From NCBI RefSeq assembly GCF_900177375.1, contig NZ_FWZU01000002.1, positions 124,001 through 188,000 on the forward strand: 64,000 bases of DNA, written 5' to 3'. This DNA is from Desulfovibrio gilichinskyi (GTDB taxonomy: Bacteria; Desulfobacterota; Desulfovibrionia; Desulfovibrionales; Desulfovibrionaceae). This document shows, in pieces, positions 29,134-37,809 of this stretch (positions within the stretch are counted from its first letter, which is position 1; each line of letters starts with the position of its first letter). The position numbers were made by a program, and so were the translations under genes. The notes under the pieces were generated by a model. It was not told the origin of the DNA. It saw only the letters and a list, made by a program, of their open reading frames with translations, and made no database searches.

Positions 29134-30813
29134 CTATTTATTTTTATTCATTTCCTCTTCACGTAAAGCACGTCTAAGTACTTTACCTACCATTGTTTTC
29201 GGCAGCTCTTTACGGAATTCAACCTGTCTTGGTACTTTATATCCTGCAAGTTTTTCACGGCAATAGGCAATTATCTCTGTGCGATCCATCGATTGCCCTT
29301 CTTTAAGTACAATATATATTTTAACAACTTCACCACGGGTCTTGTGCGGTAAGCCTACTGTTACAGCTTCCTGAATTTTAGGATGTTCGTATAATACTTC
29401 ATCCACCTCACGCGGGTAAATATTGTAACCGCTGGAAATGATCATATCTTTTTTGCGGTCCACTATATAAAAATATCCTTCCTCATCCATATAAGCGATA
29501 TCTCCGGTGTAAAGCCAGCCGTTGCGTATTGCTCCGGCAGTTTCATCGGGTTTGTTGTAGTACCCTTTCATGACCTGAGGACCGCGAACAATCAGTTCTC
29601 CCATTTTTCCAGGAGCCAAGGGAATGCTTCCCACTTCCATATCTACAATTGCGGCATCTGTTCCAGGGACAGGGACACCGATTGATCCCGGCTTTTTCTT
29701 TCCGTCAAGCGGGTTGAGATGCGTTACAGGGGAGGCTTCCGTCAGTCCGAACCCTTCAACAATGGTTGCACCGAAAACGGAATCAAACTGCTTAATCGCT
29801 TCAACAGGCATAGGGGAGGACCCTGAAATGCAATATTTAATCGACGCAATATCAAATTTAGCTAATTCTTTTTGCTGGAGCAGAGAGATATATAAAGACG
29901 GTGCGCCGGGGAAAAGAGTCGGCTTAAGTTTATGCATTGCCTTAAGAACATCAAGCGGCACATAGCGGGGAAATGGAACCATAGTGGCTCCAAGTGATGT
30001 AGAATAATTGAGACAGACAGTAAGGCCATATATATGAAAATAGGGGAGAATTCCAAGTACTACCTCTTGCTGTCTTCCCAGTTTATGAAGCATAGCATGA
30101 AACTGCTGAATATTGGCCCCGAGGTTTGCATGTGTGATTTTGCACCCCTTGGAAAGTCCTGTTGTTCCTCCTGTATACTGGAGCAGGGCTGTATCTTCAA
30201 GCGGGCGTATATTCGGGGCTGAATATGTTTCTTTGCCTTCAATCAGATTCTTCCATTTTAGGACGGAAGAATCGTTATATGGAATTTTAGGCGTGTTTTT
30301 ATCTTTCAGTCTTCTGAGCTCATATAAGTGCTTGAGTGGGAATTTTAGAGCGTCTGAAATTTTGGTGATAAAATATTTTTGGACAGGAAGTTTGTCACGC
30401 AGTTTAAGCAGCTTGGGCCAAAGCATGTCCAGAGTAATGATAAATTTTGCACCTGAATCATTTAACTGATGGACTATTTCAGTTTCCATATAAAGCGGGT
30501 TTGTCATTGTGACAACGCCGCCTGCTTTGAGTATGGCCCAGTAAGAAATAATCATCTGCGGTGTGTTCGGAAGCATTAAAGCGACTCTGTCGCCTGTTTC
30601 GATTCCGTTTTTGCGCAGATTCGCCGCCATTACTTCCGCATAGCTTTTCAGCTTTTCATACGTAATTGACCAGTTCTGAAATTCAATGGCTTTTCGCTTA
30701 GGCCATTTTTCAGCAGTTCTATCCAGATATTCAAAAAGAGGGCAGTAATTGAAATCCAGATTTTTGGGTACTTCCGGATCGTAATGATCAAGCCATGGGC
30801 GAATAGGTTCCAC
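29134..30813 (-). CDS. Long-chain fatty acid--CoA ligase (AMP-binding)
   Basis: Activates a fatty acid to acyl-AMP and then acyl-CoA at the cytoplasmic membrane face. The 559-aa chain has the P-loop signature LQYTGGTTGLSKGC near residue 212, the GFGLTEASPVTHLN block near 355, and YTGDIAYMDEEGYFYIVDRKKD near 430, with VGKVLRRALR at the C-terminus where the catalytic lysine of the family lies. The start is GTG at 30813 with AAGG upstream. FadD-like by size and motifs; chain-length preference is unknown. It is a single-gene unit. Confidence 0.93.
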   Translation of the reverse strand: MEPIRPWLDHYDPEVPKNLDFNYCPLFEYLDRTAEKWPKRKAIEFQNWSITYEKLKSYAEVMAANLRKNGIETGDRVALMLPNTPQMIISYWAILKAGGVVTMTNPLYMETEIVHQLNDSGAKFIITLDMLWPKLLKLRDKLPVQKYFITKISDALKFPLKHLYELRRLKDKNTPKIPYNDSSVLKWKNLIEGKETYSAPNIRPLEDTALLQYTGGTTGLSKGCKITHANLGANIQQFHAMLHKLGRQQEVVLGILPYFHIYGLTVCLNYSTSLGATMVPFPRYVPLDVLKAMHKLKPTLFPGAPSLYISLLQQKELAKFDIASIKYCISGSSPMPVEAIKQFDSVFGATIVEGFGLTEASPVTHLNPLDGKKKPGSIGVPVPGTDAAIVDMEVGSIPLAPGKMGELIVRGPQVMKGYYNKPDETAGAIRNGWLYTGDIAYMDEEGYFYIVDRKKDMIISSGYNIYPREVDEVLYEHPKIQEAVTVGLPHKTRGEVVKIYIVLKEGQSMDRTEIIAYCREKLAGYKVPRQVEFRKELPKTMVGKVLRRALREEEMNKNK

Positions 30814-30926
30814 TCAACACCTTCCGATTATTCAATATTAATCTGATACCCTCAAATTAAGGGCAGGTCTTAGCTGCAGGGAGGCGCGAGTATAATGATC
30901 AGTTTAAGTTCTGGCAAGTATGTATA

Positions 30927-31565
30927 TTAATTGCGTGTTGCCGTGGTAAAAATGGAAAGAATGTAATCTGTTAAATTCTTATTTGCTCCCTGCCCGCACT
31001 CTGAAAAAGGGCATCCTAATACAAAAGGGACTTCTAGTGGTCTTGGAGTGCCATGATAAACAACGATGTCACGCTGATCTTCATCGGCTTTTATGAGAAC
31101 CTGCGTGGTTATAAAGCAAGAATCCGGTCCACTTTTAATTCTCTGTATCTCTGGGGACCATTCACTGACAATAACAGGGTAATCATCAAAAAAAGGCCAG
31201 TCTCCGCCATCATCAACTGCAAAACCTACAGTCTCAGAACTTTCCGCTACAGCCTGTTTAGGAGAAATACTGCCGATCCTGGCTTCAATCAGATAATCAA
31301 CGTTACCGTCCGGATTATAATGGTATCCTAATCCTTGCAGCGCAGATATTATGTTTTGCTCCATGGGAACAATTCCGGATTCAAGCCTTTGAACGCTGCC
31401 GTCATTGTTTAGCTGAAATAAAACAACTTTGACATTGAACGACCCTGATTTAGGGTTGAATATCGTCATTGGAACAGCAGGTTTAACTTCATGGCTTGCA
31501 CAACCTGCCAGCGTCAGCAAAAATATGAATGTAATTAATTTTACAATTGCAGATTCTTTAAGCAT
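30927..31565 (-). CDS. Putative outer-membrane or periplasmic lipoprotein, 212 aa
   Basis: The N-terminus has a lysine, a hydrophobic stretch and the lipobox LTLAGC, with Cys22 as the likely lipidated residue. The mature part is a mixed sequence with DYLIEARIGSISPKQAV and ends in FTTATRN. A DUF4136-like fold is possible from the shape but I cannot confirm it. GAGGA precedes the ATG. The gene stands alone between the acyl-CoA ligase and the divergent cheV. Confidence 0.8.
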   Translation of the reverse strand: MLKESAIVKLITFIFLLTLAGCASHEVKPAVPMTIFNPKSGSFNVKVVLFQLNNDGSVQRLESGIVPMEQNIISALQGLGYHYNPDGNVDYLIEARIGSISPKQAVAESSETVGFAVDDGGDWPFFDDYPVIVSEWSPEIQRIKSGPDSCFITTQVLIKADEDQRDIVVYHGTPRPLEVPFVLGCPFSECGQGANKNLTDYILSIFTTATRN

Positions 31566-31718
31566 AGTATCCTCAGTTTTTATATAAAATTATTGCTAAG
31601 AGCTTTCTTATACCATTAAGGTGAATGGGGCAAACATATAGCAAAAGTCTGCGGTGAATTTTAATGGTCCAGATCAGCCATTCTTGGTTAAACGTGATGA
31701 TCTGAATCTGTAATATAT

Positions 31719-31738
31719 GCTCAGTTTAGAAATTGAGC
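31719..31738 (+). promoter_or_regulatory. Small hairpin just before the cheV ribosome site
   Basis: GCTCA at 31719-31723 pairs with TGAGC at 31734-31738, with inner TTT/AAA. The GGGGG ribosome site follows directly at 31739. It could affect translation of cheV, but it is short. Confidence 0.25.
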
Positions 31739-31748
31739 GGGGGATTTT

Positions 31749-32711
31749 ATGAGCGGGAAGGATATACTGCTGGATACGGGGACAAATGAGTTTGAAATAA
31801 TTGAATTTTATATTGATGAAGCAAAAGCTGATGTCAATGATAAGGATTATTTCGGAATAAATGTTGCCAAAGTTTTGGAAGTTGTTGAGGCCCCGAAGGG
31901 ACTGGAAGCAGCTGAAGGAGCTCCTCATCCGAGTTATCTGGGAACAATGTCTCTGCGTGATATAATTCTACCGGTGATTGATTTATCGGTGTGGCTGGGG
32001 ATTGAACGTAAGGAATCAGAATTTCAATTAATTATTGTGACTGAGATTAATTCTGTCATTACCGGTTTTCTTGTCAGCGGAGTGACCCAGATTCACAGGA
32101 TAGGGTGGACTGACTTAAAGACGCCGAGTAAATATATCGCTGATATGGGCTCAAACTGCATCACAGGGACAATAGATTTGAATGATCGTTTTGTCTTAAT
32201 GATAGATCTTGAAAAAATTCTTGGTGAGCTTGATCCGAGTATGGCTGAAAATCTGGAAGGAGGAGGTTTGTCGGCTCCTGAAAAGTGGTCAGCACTTATT
32301 GTAGATGATTCCGCCTCTGTCCGGACCCTGCTTAACAAAAATTTCGAAGCAGCCAACTTTGATGTTAAACTTTTTACCAATGGCCTTGAAGCGTGGGAAG
32401 GATTGCTTGCCATGCGCAATGAAGCAAAGAATAGCGGAAAATCGATTACTGACATGCTTGATGTTATTGTTTCTGATATAGAGATGCCGCAAATGGATGG
32501 CTATACGCTTACCCGTCAGATCAAGGAAGATTCTGAATTATCAAAGCTTCCTGTAATTTTGTTTTCTTCGCTGATAACCAAGGGGCTTTATCATAAGGGC
32601 GAGAAAGTTAAGGCAGATGATCAGGTTACAAAGCCGGAATTCGGCGCGCTTACAGGGCGGGCTATTGCGCAGATAGAAAAATATAGAGCAAAACGTGCGG
32701 AAGTTCTGTAA
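31749..32711 (+). CDS. cheV: Chemotaxis coupling protein CheV (CheW + receiver)
   Basis: Couples chemoreceptors to CheA and can be phosphorylated for adaptation. The 320-aa protein has an N-terminal CheW-like domain of roughly residues 20-165 (VAKVLEVVEAP and RDIILPVIDLSVWLGI) and a C-terminal receiver domain from about residue 178 (SALIVDDSASVRTLL). The phosphoacceptor aspartate lies in VIVSDIEMPQMDG near residue 243, and the conserved Lys is in TKPEF. No other chemotaxis gene is near, so it works with a system encoded elsewhere. Confidence 0.93.
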   Translation: MSGKDILLDTGTNEFEIIEFYIDEAKADVNDKDYFGINVAKVLEVVEAPKGLEAAEGAPHPSYLGTMSLRDIILPVIDLSVWLGIERKESEFQLIIVTEINSVITGFLVSGVTQIHRIGWTDLKTPSKYIADMGSNCITGTIDLNDRFVLMIDLEKILGELDPSMAENLEGGGLSAPEKWSALIVDDSASVRTLLNKNFEAANFDVKLFTNGLEAWEGLLAMRNEAKNSGKSITDMLDVIVSDIEMPQMDGYTLTRQIKEDSELSKLPVILFSSLITKGLYHKGEKVKADDQVTKPEFGALTGRAIAQIEKYRAKRAEVL

Positions 32712-32725
32712 TAACAAGATAATAC

Positions 32726-32765
32726 AGAGCCCCTGTCGGTGATTCCGGCAGGGGCTTTAAATATT
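32726..32765 (+). terminator. Rho-independent terminator after cheV
   Basis: AGCCCCTGTCGG at 32728-32739 pairs with CCGGCAGGGGCT at 32745-32756 with one wobble, followed by a T/A-rich tail. Confidence 0.85.
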
Positions 32766-32773
32766 TATGCGGA

Positions 32774-33052
32774 TTATTTTTTGCGCCAGCCTCGTTCTTT
32801 CATACATTTCTCAAAAATATTAGCCTGCGAGTAGTTCTCGGAAAATTCGGCTTCATATGTTGTCGGCTCCGGTGGAGCGTCGTCAGTTTCTGCTCCGATT
32901 GGGTCAATTTCAGCTGACTGCTGTCCACAGAAAGCTTTATCCTTTGCGAGGATCTCATTTCGCTGGGCAGGGTCAACCAGATTTGGATTCTGCCATTTAG
33001 AACATCCTCCGATAATCAGCAGTGCAGCTATAACAGTCAAAATTTTTTTCAT
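32774..33052 (-). CDS. Small putative lipoprotein, 92 aa
   Basis: The sequence starts MKKILTVIAALLIIGGCSKW, a lipoprotein signal with the lipobox ending at Cys17. The mature part of about 75 residues is acidic and Pro/Glu-rich, with two further cysteines that could form a disulfide, and ends KCMKERGWRKK. This tail resembles small lipoproteins found across proteobacteria, but I cannot name a family. It lies 16 bp after gpsA on the same strand and may be co-transcribed. Confidence 0.78.
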   Translation of the reverse strand: MKKILTVIAALLIIGGCSKWQNPNLVDPAQRNEILAKDKAFCGQQSAEIDPIGAETDDAPPEPTTYEAEFSENYSQANIFEKCMKERGWRKK

Positions 33053-33068
33053 AGTTAACTCCGTTTCT

Positions 33069-34058
33069 TTATTCCGGTTTAAGGTCGCGTTCCATCAGGT
33101 CACAAACTGCTTTATCAGGGTCTTTGTCTTTGTACAGTATTTTGTAGACTTGTTCGGTAATCGGCATTTCAACGCCTAACTTTTTAGCTAGAGTATGAAC
33201 AGATTCTGCTGTTTTAACTCCTTCGGCGACCATTCTCATTTTAAGGATTTCAGAAAGCTTAAGACCTTGTCCCAGTTTTAAGCCGACTTGTCGGTTGCGG
33301 GAAAGATCTCCGGTGCAGGTGAGTATGAGATCTCCGAGTCCGGACAGTCCCATGAACGTTGCGGGATTTGCTCCCATTGCAACGCCGAGTCTGCTCATTT
33401 CGGTAATACCTCGAGTTATGAGAGCTGCTCTGGCATTGTTTCCGAAATTCAGACCGTCAGCTATTCCGGCGGCTATGGCCATAACATTTTTTATGGCACC
33501 GCCCAGCTCAACACCTCGGAAATCTGGATTGGTGTATACTCTTAAATAATTATTGGCAAAGAAAGCCTGAACTTCTTTTCCAAGCTCTTCATCTTCGCAT
33601 CCCAAAACTATGGAAGTGGGTTTTTGCGCGCTTAATTCATAAGCAAAGGTCGGCCCTGAAAGGTGTCCGTATCTTGGGTTTAGTCCTTCAAGAGCTTCCT
33701 CAATGACTTGAGACATAGGTGCGCCTGAATTCAGTTCAATTCCCTTGCTGGCGCAGATTATTGCAGGATTTTTAGGAAAGAGGTGCTTGAGACTGATCAA
33801 AGATGAGCGCATGAACTGGCTTGGAACAACAAGAATAAAATATTCTGCTCCGTCCATGACTTTTGCAGGATCGCAGTCACATTTGAGTTTTTTTGAAAGG
33901 TCACAATTCGGTAAGTATATTGTATTGCGGCCAGTTTTTTTTATCTCATCAATCAGTTCCGCACTTCTGCCCCAGAGGCTCGCGTCATGATTATTCCGGG
34001 CAAGCGTGTTTGCTAAAGCGGTACCCCACGCTCCGGCACCAATAACAGCAATCTTCAT
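33069..34058 (-). CDS. gpsA: Glycerol-3-phosphate dehydrogenase [NAD(P)+]
   Basis: Makes sn-glycerol-3-phosphate from dihydroxyacetone phosphate for phospholipids. The 329-aa protein has the N-terminal nucleotide motif VIGAGAWGTALAN, the PSQFMRSSL and CASKGIE strands, the GGAIKNVMAIAAGIADGL catalytic-lysine block near residue 185, and GLSGLGDLILTCTGDLSRNR, the family signature. A GAAGGAG ribosome site precedes the ATG. The small lipoprotein follows it. Confidence 0.96.
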   Translation of the reverse strand: MKIAVIGAGAWGTALANTLARNNHDASLWGRSAELIDEIKKTGRNTIYLPNCDLSKKLKCDCDPAKVMDGAEYFILVVPSQFMRSSLISLKHLFPKNPAIICASKGIELNSGAPMSQVIEEALEGLNPRYGHLSGPTFAYELSAQKPTSIVLGCEDEELGKEVQAFFANNYLRVYTNPDFRGVELGGAIKNVMAIAAGIADGLNFGNNARAALITRGITEMSRLGVAMGANPATFMGLSGLGDLILTCTGDLSRNRQVGLKLGQGLKLSEILKMRMVAEGVKTAESVHTLAKKLGVEMPITEQVYKILYKDKDPDKAVCDLMERDLKPE

Positions 34059-34285
34059 ATTTACTCCTTCAAAACAAAATATTGGAATTCCTCAAAAAAG
34101 GTTTCATCTCTTTTGCGGATATTATTTACATACACTTAACCGGAGTAATGTACGCATACTAAGTGATTATGGCAACCCGCATCACCGCAAGAAGAGCTTA
34201 TCTGAATAGTATAAGCTTTACTTTATCTCTTTTAGTGTATAGAATAACTTGTATTTATAAATAGCTTAAATTGCAGGAGATTGTC

Positions 34286-34477
34286 ATGAACGATACTGTT
34301 AAAGCTGAATGTCCTTACTGTTCCTTTAATGGGCCGCACCATTTATATAAAGCCATAACTCATGTTATAGTTTTAAACTCATGCAGCACACATGACGGGC
34401 AGAGTCCTACGGCTGACTCGGATGTGTATATATGCGGAAATTCTCTGTGCGGGAAACCTTTTAATGTTAAAAAGTAG
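34286..34477 (+). CDS. Small zinc-ribbon protein, 63 aa
   Basis: The protein has CPYC at residues 8-11 and a second pair CGNSLC near residues 51-56, a likely four-cysteine zinc-binding ribbon. Between them are SFNGPHHLYKAITHVIVLN and CSTHDGQS, which include extra Cys and His. ATG at 34286 follows AGGAG; a TTG at 34271 is possible. I do not recognise a named family. The membrane protein begins three bases after the stop, so they are probably translated together. Confidence 0.7.
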   Translation: MNDTVKAECPYCSFNGPHHLYKAITHVIVLNSCSTHDGQSPTADSDVYICGNSLCGKPFNVKK

Positions 34478-34480
34478 ATT

Positions 34481-34906
34481 ATGCTTGAATCTGAGCTTGA
34501 AATTAAAAAAGGTGTGCCGTTAACGCCGGATCAGCAGCAAAGGTTTGAAAAGCTCGAGCAGGGTAAATATGGTGTGGCAGCGCACCTTCAAACTTATTCA
34601 GCTATATTATCTGCAACAAATATAGCCATGCTGGGATTGATTAATACTTTTACCTCAGCCGGAACAGGGTTTCAAAGTTACTGTTTTTATGGATCTGTTT
34701 TGGGGTATATTATTTCTTTGCTCATCTGCCTGTATGCCTTGTATCCAAGGTATGCAGCAGTTCCCATGTCTGAGATCAAACTTGAGATAATAAATGAAAA
34801 TAAAGAAATTGCGCGAGCAAATAAGTGGCTTAAAGAGGCTTTCTTTATTTGTCTTATAGCGATTGCTTTATCGGTCCTGACAATCCTAAACAGTATTTTT
34901 TGTTAA
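34481..34906 (+). CDS. Three-transmembrane small protein, SLATT/PycTM-like in layout
   Basis: A 141-aa protein with a polar N-terminus of about 38 residues, two close membrane segments around residues 42-60 and 70-88 ending in CLYALYPR, a charged helical stretch with EIINENKEIARANKWLKE, and a third membrane segment at about 118-139. This two-plus-one order with a polar helix between resembles the SLATT and PycTM effector domains of bacterial nucleotide-signalling defence, but the protein is shorter and no cyclase or nucleotidyltransferase is adjacent. The only neighbour in the unit is the zinc-ribbon gene. Without a ribosome site of its own it probably depends on that gene's translation. Confidence 0.7.
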   Translation: MLESELEIKKGVPLTPDQQQRFEKLEQGKYGVAAHLQTYSAILSATNIAMLGLINTFTSAGTGFQSYCFYGSVLGYIISLLICLYALYPRYAAVPMSEIKLEIINENKEIARANKWLKEAFFICLIAIALSVLTILNSIFC

Positions 34907-34921
34907 TAGCCTTTAATCAGC

Positions 34922-34950
34922 AAAAAGAGGGTGCATTGCACCCTCCTTGT
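34922..34950. terminator. Terminator between the 3-TM gene and haoA
   Basis: GAGGGTGCA at 34927-34935 and TGCACCCTC at 34937-34945 form a palindromic stem. The minus strand has TTTTT after it, so it terminates the haoCA operon; it can also serve the convergent plus-strand gene. Confidence 0.75.
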
Positions 34951-34978
34951 TAGAGATTGTTTGCCGAATTTAAACAGA

Positions 34979-36337
34979 TCAGAGAGGCCCTGTGCTCATC
35001 ACATGCGACAGATCTTCGATCTTTCCAGTCTTGATTCGGTATTCATAAATCTTCTGCATATCTTTGTAGACTTGGAATACTTGGAAGAAACCATGCCAAT
35101 GGGCATAGTCCGGTCCATTCATCGCTGCGCCTTGGCGTGCGCGTCTGCCGCAATGGTGCCAGAGGTAGTACATCAGCTCCTGAAATCCGTCGTTCCAAGG
35201 ATCATCAATCAGCAACAGATTCTTTTCAGCTAGTTCTTTTTGCATCTTCGTCGCGCCGTCCCAATAGGTGTTGTAAAGATCTACAGCATCATCAAGGGTT
35301 TTGCGTTGGACATTTGTGTGAGTCGTGCCGTGGCAGTTGACACATACCTGACGCATAAGTTCATCACCTTTTTCGCCGTCTCCGCGTTCTCCGCTGCGGA
35401 TGACGCTCTTCTGGTGCATCAAATCCCACTTGAGGCGTTCATTGATGTTATGAGTGGTACTCAGTTCGCCGATTCCGCTCATATGGCAGACTGCGCAGGT
35501 AGGGGCTTCATAGTCGCCCGGCTGCCACGCGTCAGGAGCACTGTCCCATCTCCAGTCTTCACCATGTGCGGCGTAACGTTGACCGTGCTTACTTTCCTGA
35601 TAAATTTCAATATCCGGATGGTCCGGTCCCAGATGACAACTGGCGCAAGCTTCCGGCTTCCGGGCTTCCTCGATGGAGAATTTGTGTCTGGTATGGCACA
35701 CAGTACAAGTACCGATTGATCCATCGGGATAACGTGTTCCTACGCCGCCCGGCCAAGTGTTTTTGATAGGTTTGTTGTCCGGTCCAAGTTCAACCTGAGT
35801 CCCGTGACACATCTGGCAGCCGGCTGAACGTGAAGCCGTGCTTTGAGGTGCATCGTCTTTTACTCCGATAAACTGTGCGCCTTCATAGTAATACATCAGT
35901 TTTATAAATTTTTTGTTGTCGATGACCGGATTTCCGGCAAGCTTGGCATGTCCGCTTTTCAGGAACTGATCGACTTCCTGTGGGTGGCAGCGGGAACATG
36001 TTTTAGAAGAGACCATCGGGGAAATAAAAATTTTAGTTCCTTTAAGCCCTTCGCATTGACTTGCCATTGGTGATGTTTTTTCAACAACATGACAATCATA
36101 ACAGGATACTGTGGCGTGAGCCATTTTCCCTGATTTCCAATCATCAACAATTCCGGGAGTTTTCTTGGCATGACATTCAATACAATTTGTAGCGTCTTTA
36201 GAAAACCCTCTTTTAACCACCAGCTCTTTAGGAGCAAGGTTTGGAAAAGGAGCCGTAGTTTGTGCAGCATAAGCAACTGCAACCGACAGTGTTATGACCA
36301 TCCCGGCTATCACTAATTTAATTACCTGCTTTAACAT
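34979..36337 (-). CDS. haoA: Octaheme cytochrome of the hydroxylamine oxidoreductase family
   Basis: Periplasmic multiheme protein with exactly eight CxxCH sites: CIECH, CYDCH, CSRCH, CQMCH, CTVCH, CASCH, CAVCH and CVNCH. A signal peptide ([20 protein letters not shown]) starts the chain. The spacing and the C-terminal [19 protein letters not shown] and [15 protein letters not shown] block are HAO-family features. In epsilon-proteobacteria such proteins with a membrane tetraheme partner reduce hydroxylamine or nitrite to ammonium rather than oxidise hydroxylamine. I infer the same here. Whether the crosslinking tyrosine of true HAO is present needs an alignment. The start is ATG 36337 after a GGGGGGA site; a TTG at 36349 is also open. 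Confidence 0.9.
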   Translation of the reverse strand: MLKQVIKLVIAGMVITLSVAVAYAAQTTAPFPNLAPKELVVKRGFSKDATNCIECHAKKTPGIVDDWKSGKMAHATVSCYDCHVVEKTSPMASQCEGLKGTKIFISPMVSSKTCSRCHPQEVDQFLKSGHAKLAGNPVIDNKKFIKLMYYYEGAQFIGVKDDAPQSTASRSAGCQMCHGTQVELGPDNKPIKNTWPGGVGTRYPDGSIGTCTVCHTRHKFSIEEARKPEACASCHLGPDHPDIEIYQESKHGQRYAAHGEDWRWDSAPDAWQPGDYEAPTCAVCHMSGIGELSTTHNINERLKWDLMHQKSVIRSGERGDGEKGDELMRQVCVNCHGTTHTNVQRKTLDDAVDLYNTYWDGATKMQKELAEKNLLLIDDPWNDGFQELMYYLWHHCGRRARQGAAMNGPDYAHWHGFFQVFQVYKDMQKIYEYRIKTGKIEDLSHVMSTGPL

Positions 36338-36355
36338 GATTCCCCCCAATTAAAA

Positions 36356-36925
36356 TCATAAGTCCTTTTCAAAGAACTTGTTAGCCATTTCAATCATGTC
36401 TTTGTGACCGACATGAGGGTGGCAACTTGCGCATTTCTTATCCGTCTGTCCGTACAGATAAGCCCGATGGGCGAGAAGAGCTCCAGGTTTAACACCTCTT
36501 GGTTCCAGCTTAATGTGGCAATGCCTGCATGCGCTGTCGTAGGTGAATTTCAGCCTGTTCTTCTCGGCATTTTCGGCCCAGTCGAACTCTGAAGGGTTGA
36601 ACGTGAAGTTATGGATTACGTCACTTGTTCCGGTGATTGCTTTGGTGGTCAGATATTCAAGAAAGTTTCCATGCGGCAAATGACAATCTACACATTGGGC
36701 CGCAAAGCCCTGCGGATTTTCTCCTCCGTGTATAGACTGCTGCCAAGCCGCTCTGAAAGGTTTCATTCCATGACAAGTTTGACAGAAAACATCTGTATTT
36801 GTCGTATCTATCATAAACCCAGATGCAAGCACCGTAACAACTGCTACCAAAAGTCCCGTTGCAACTCCCCAACGCCATCTTCGACTGAAACCGCTCCCCC
36901 CTTTGGGTTTAGGGTTTTTCGGCAT
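36356..36925 (-). CDS. haoC: NapC/NrfH-family tetraheme cytochrome, membrane quinol dehydrogenase partner of HaoA
   Basis: A 189-aa membrane-anchored cytochrome. A basic N-terminus (SRRWRWG) leads into one membrane segment at about residues 18-40, followed by four CxxCH sites: CQTCH, CVDCH, CRHCH and CASCH. The family takes electrons from menaquinol and passes them to a periplasmic multiheme reductase. It is directly upstream of haoA, as in epsilon-proteobacterial haoCA modules, and no NrfA is present. Together with the menaquinone genes in the window this gives an electron path from menaquinol to a nitrogen oxide. Confidence 0.9.
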   Translation of the reverse strand: MPKNPKPKGGSGFSRRWRWGVATGLLVAVVTVLASGFMIDTTNTDVFCQTCHGMKPFRAAWQQSIHGGENPQGFAAQCVDCHLPHGNFLEYLTTKAITGTSDVIHNFTFNPSEFDWAENAEKNRLKFTYDSACRHCHIKLEPRGVKPGALLAHRAYLYGQTDKKCASCHPHVGHKDMIEMANKFFEKDL

Positions 36926-37051
36926 TTTTCAGTCACCTCCATGTTGTTAGGATTTGTCTCTTAACTTACTGATTTATTATCTGTTTTTTTGAACACCTCC
37001 TTAAAAAAAATTAATAGTTCTATAAATATCTCATCATTAGAAAATTGTGTC

Positions 37052-37065
37052 TATGACTTAAGTCA
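37052..37065. promoter_or_regulatory. Fnr/Dnr-like palindrome between haoCA and ahbB
   Basis: TATGACTTAAGTCAA contains the perfect 12-bp palindrome TGACTTAAGTCA at 37054-37065. It fits the TTGAC-N4-GTCAA pattern of Crp/Fnr-family sites with one base off at the left. It lies 135 bp before the haoC start codon and about 170 bp before ahbB, so it could serve either divergent unit. The surrounding 36926-37232 holds no gene I can support. Confidence 0.4.
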
Positions 37066-37232
37066 AAAGATTTGGATGTATGAAAAAAAGTGGAGTGTGG
37101 AATTTTTGAGCCTATACAAACTGCTCATGGTAATTAATTGTGTTTCAACCCTTGAGCATGAAGCAATATGCAGGTATCACCTTTTTATAAAAACGAACCC
37201 GGTCTGAGTCAGGCCGCAGTCAAGGATGGGAT

Positions 37233-37727
37233 ATGGCTATAAAATTTACTGAGATTGAAGAAAACATTTTGGCACTTGCAGGTGGAACTCTTTCCGAAAG
37301 TGCCACTCCTTATGCTGATATAGCTGAGAAAGTCGGGACTGATGAAAATACAGTTATCGAATTGCTGACTCGTCTTAAAGATGAAAAAATAATTCGCCGT
37401 TTCGGTGCCACTCTAAGGCATCAAAAAGCTGGATACGGGGCTAACGCAATGGTTGCGTGGCGTGTGGAAGCTGATCAGAATCCTGAGAAAATCGGCGAAC
37501 AGATGGCGAAAAGACCGGAAATCAGCCATTGTTATCTGCGTAGTGTTTTCCCTGAGTGGCCTTACAATTTATACACTATGATTCACGGCAAAGGTCTTGA
37601 TGATTGTAAAAAAGTAGTAAGTGAACTGATGGCGGAAACAGGCATCACCGATCATTGTATCTTGAAAAGTTTGAAAGAACTCAAAAAAACCTCAATGAAA
37701 TATTTTGAGTTCAAAAAGAGCTCTTAA
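37233..37727 (+). CDS. ahbB: Siroheme decarboxylase subunit, AhbB-like (Lrp/AsnC fold)
   Basis: Subunit of the AhbA/AhbB siroheme decarboxylase, which makes didecarboxysiroheme in the alternative heme route used by sulfate reducers. The 164-aa protein has an Lrp-type N-terminal helix-turn-helix and a RAM-like ferredoxin-fold C-terminus. The block IIRRFGATLRHQKAGYGANA at about residues 52-71 is what I recall for AhbB rather than AhbA. Such genes are often annotated as transcription regulators; the nearby hemL supports the heme role. AhbA, AhbC and AhbD are not in the window. AAGGATGG precedes the ATG. Confidence 0.8.
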   Translation: MAIKFTEIEENILALAGGTLSESATPYADIAEKVGTDENTVIELLTRLKDEKIIRRFGATLRHQKAGYGANAMVAWRVEADQNPEKIGEQMAKRPEISHCYLRSVFPEWPYNLYTMIHGKGLDDCKKVVSELMAETGITDHCILKSLKELKKTSMKYFEFKKSS

Positions 37728-37809
37728 TTACTGTTAGAAAATATTTTTAAGTTCATTTAAAAATAGTGTTATACCTCAATGCTTAAAATTATAGATAGGA
37801 GTGTCTTTT

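Noticed and set aside
28991-29266. 91-aa plus-strand frame overlapping the end of the acyl-CoA ligase
   Set aside because: It lies opposite the ligase C-terminus and its terminator hairpin, with no recognisable motif.
36989-37207. 72-aa plus-strand frame between haoC and ahbB
   Set aside because: TTG start without a good site, no motif, and it crosses the regulatory palindrome.
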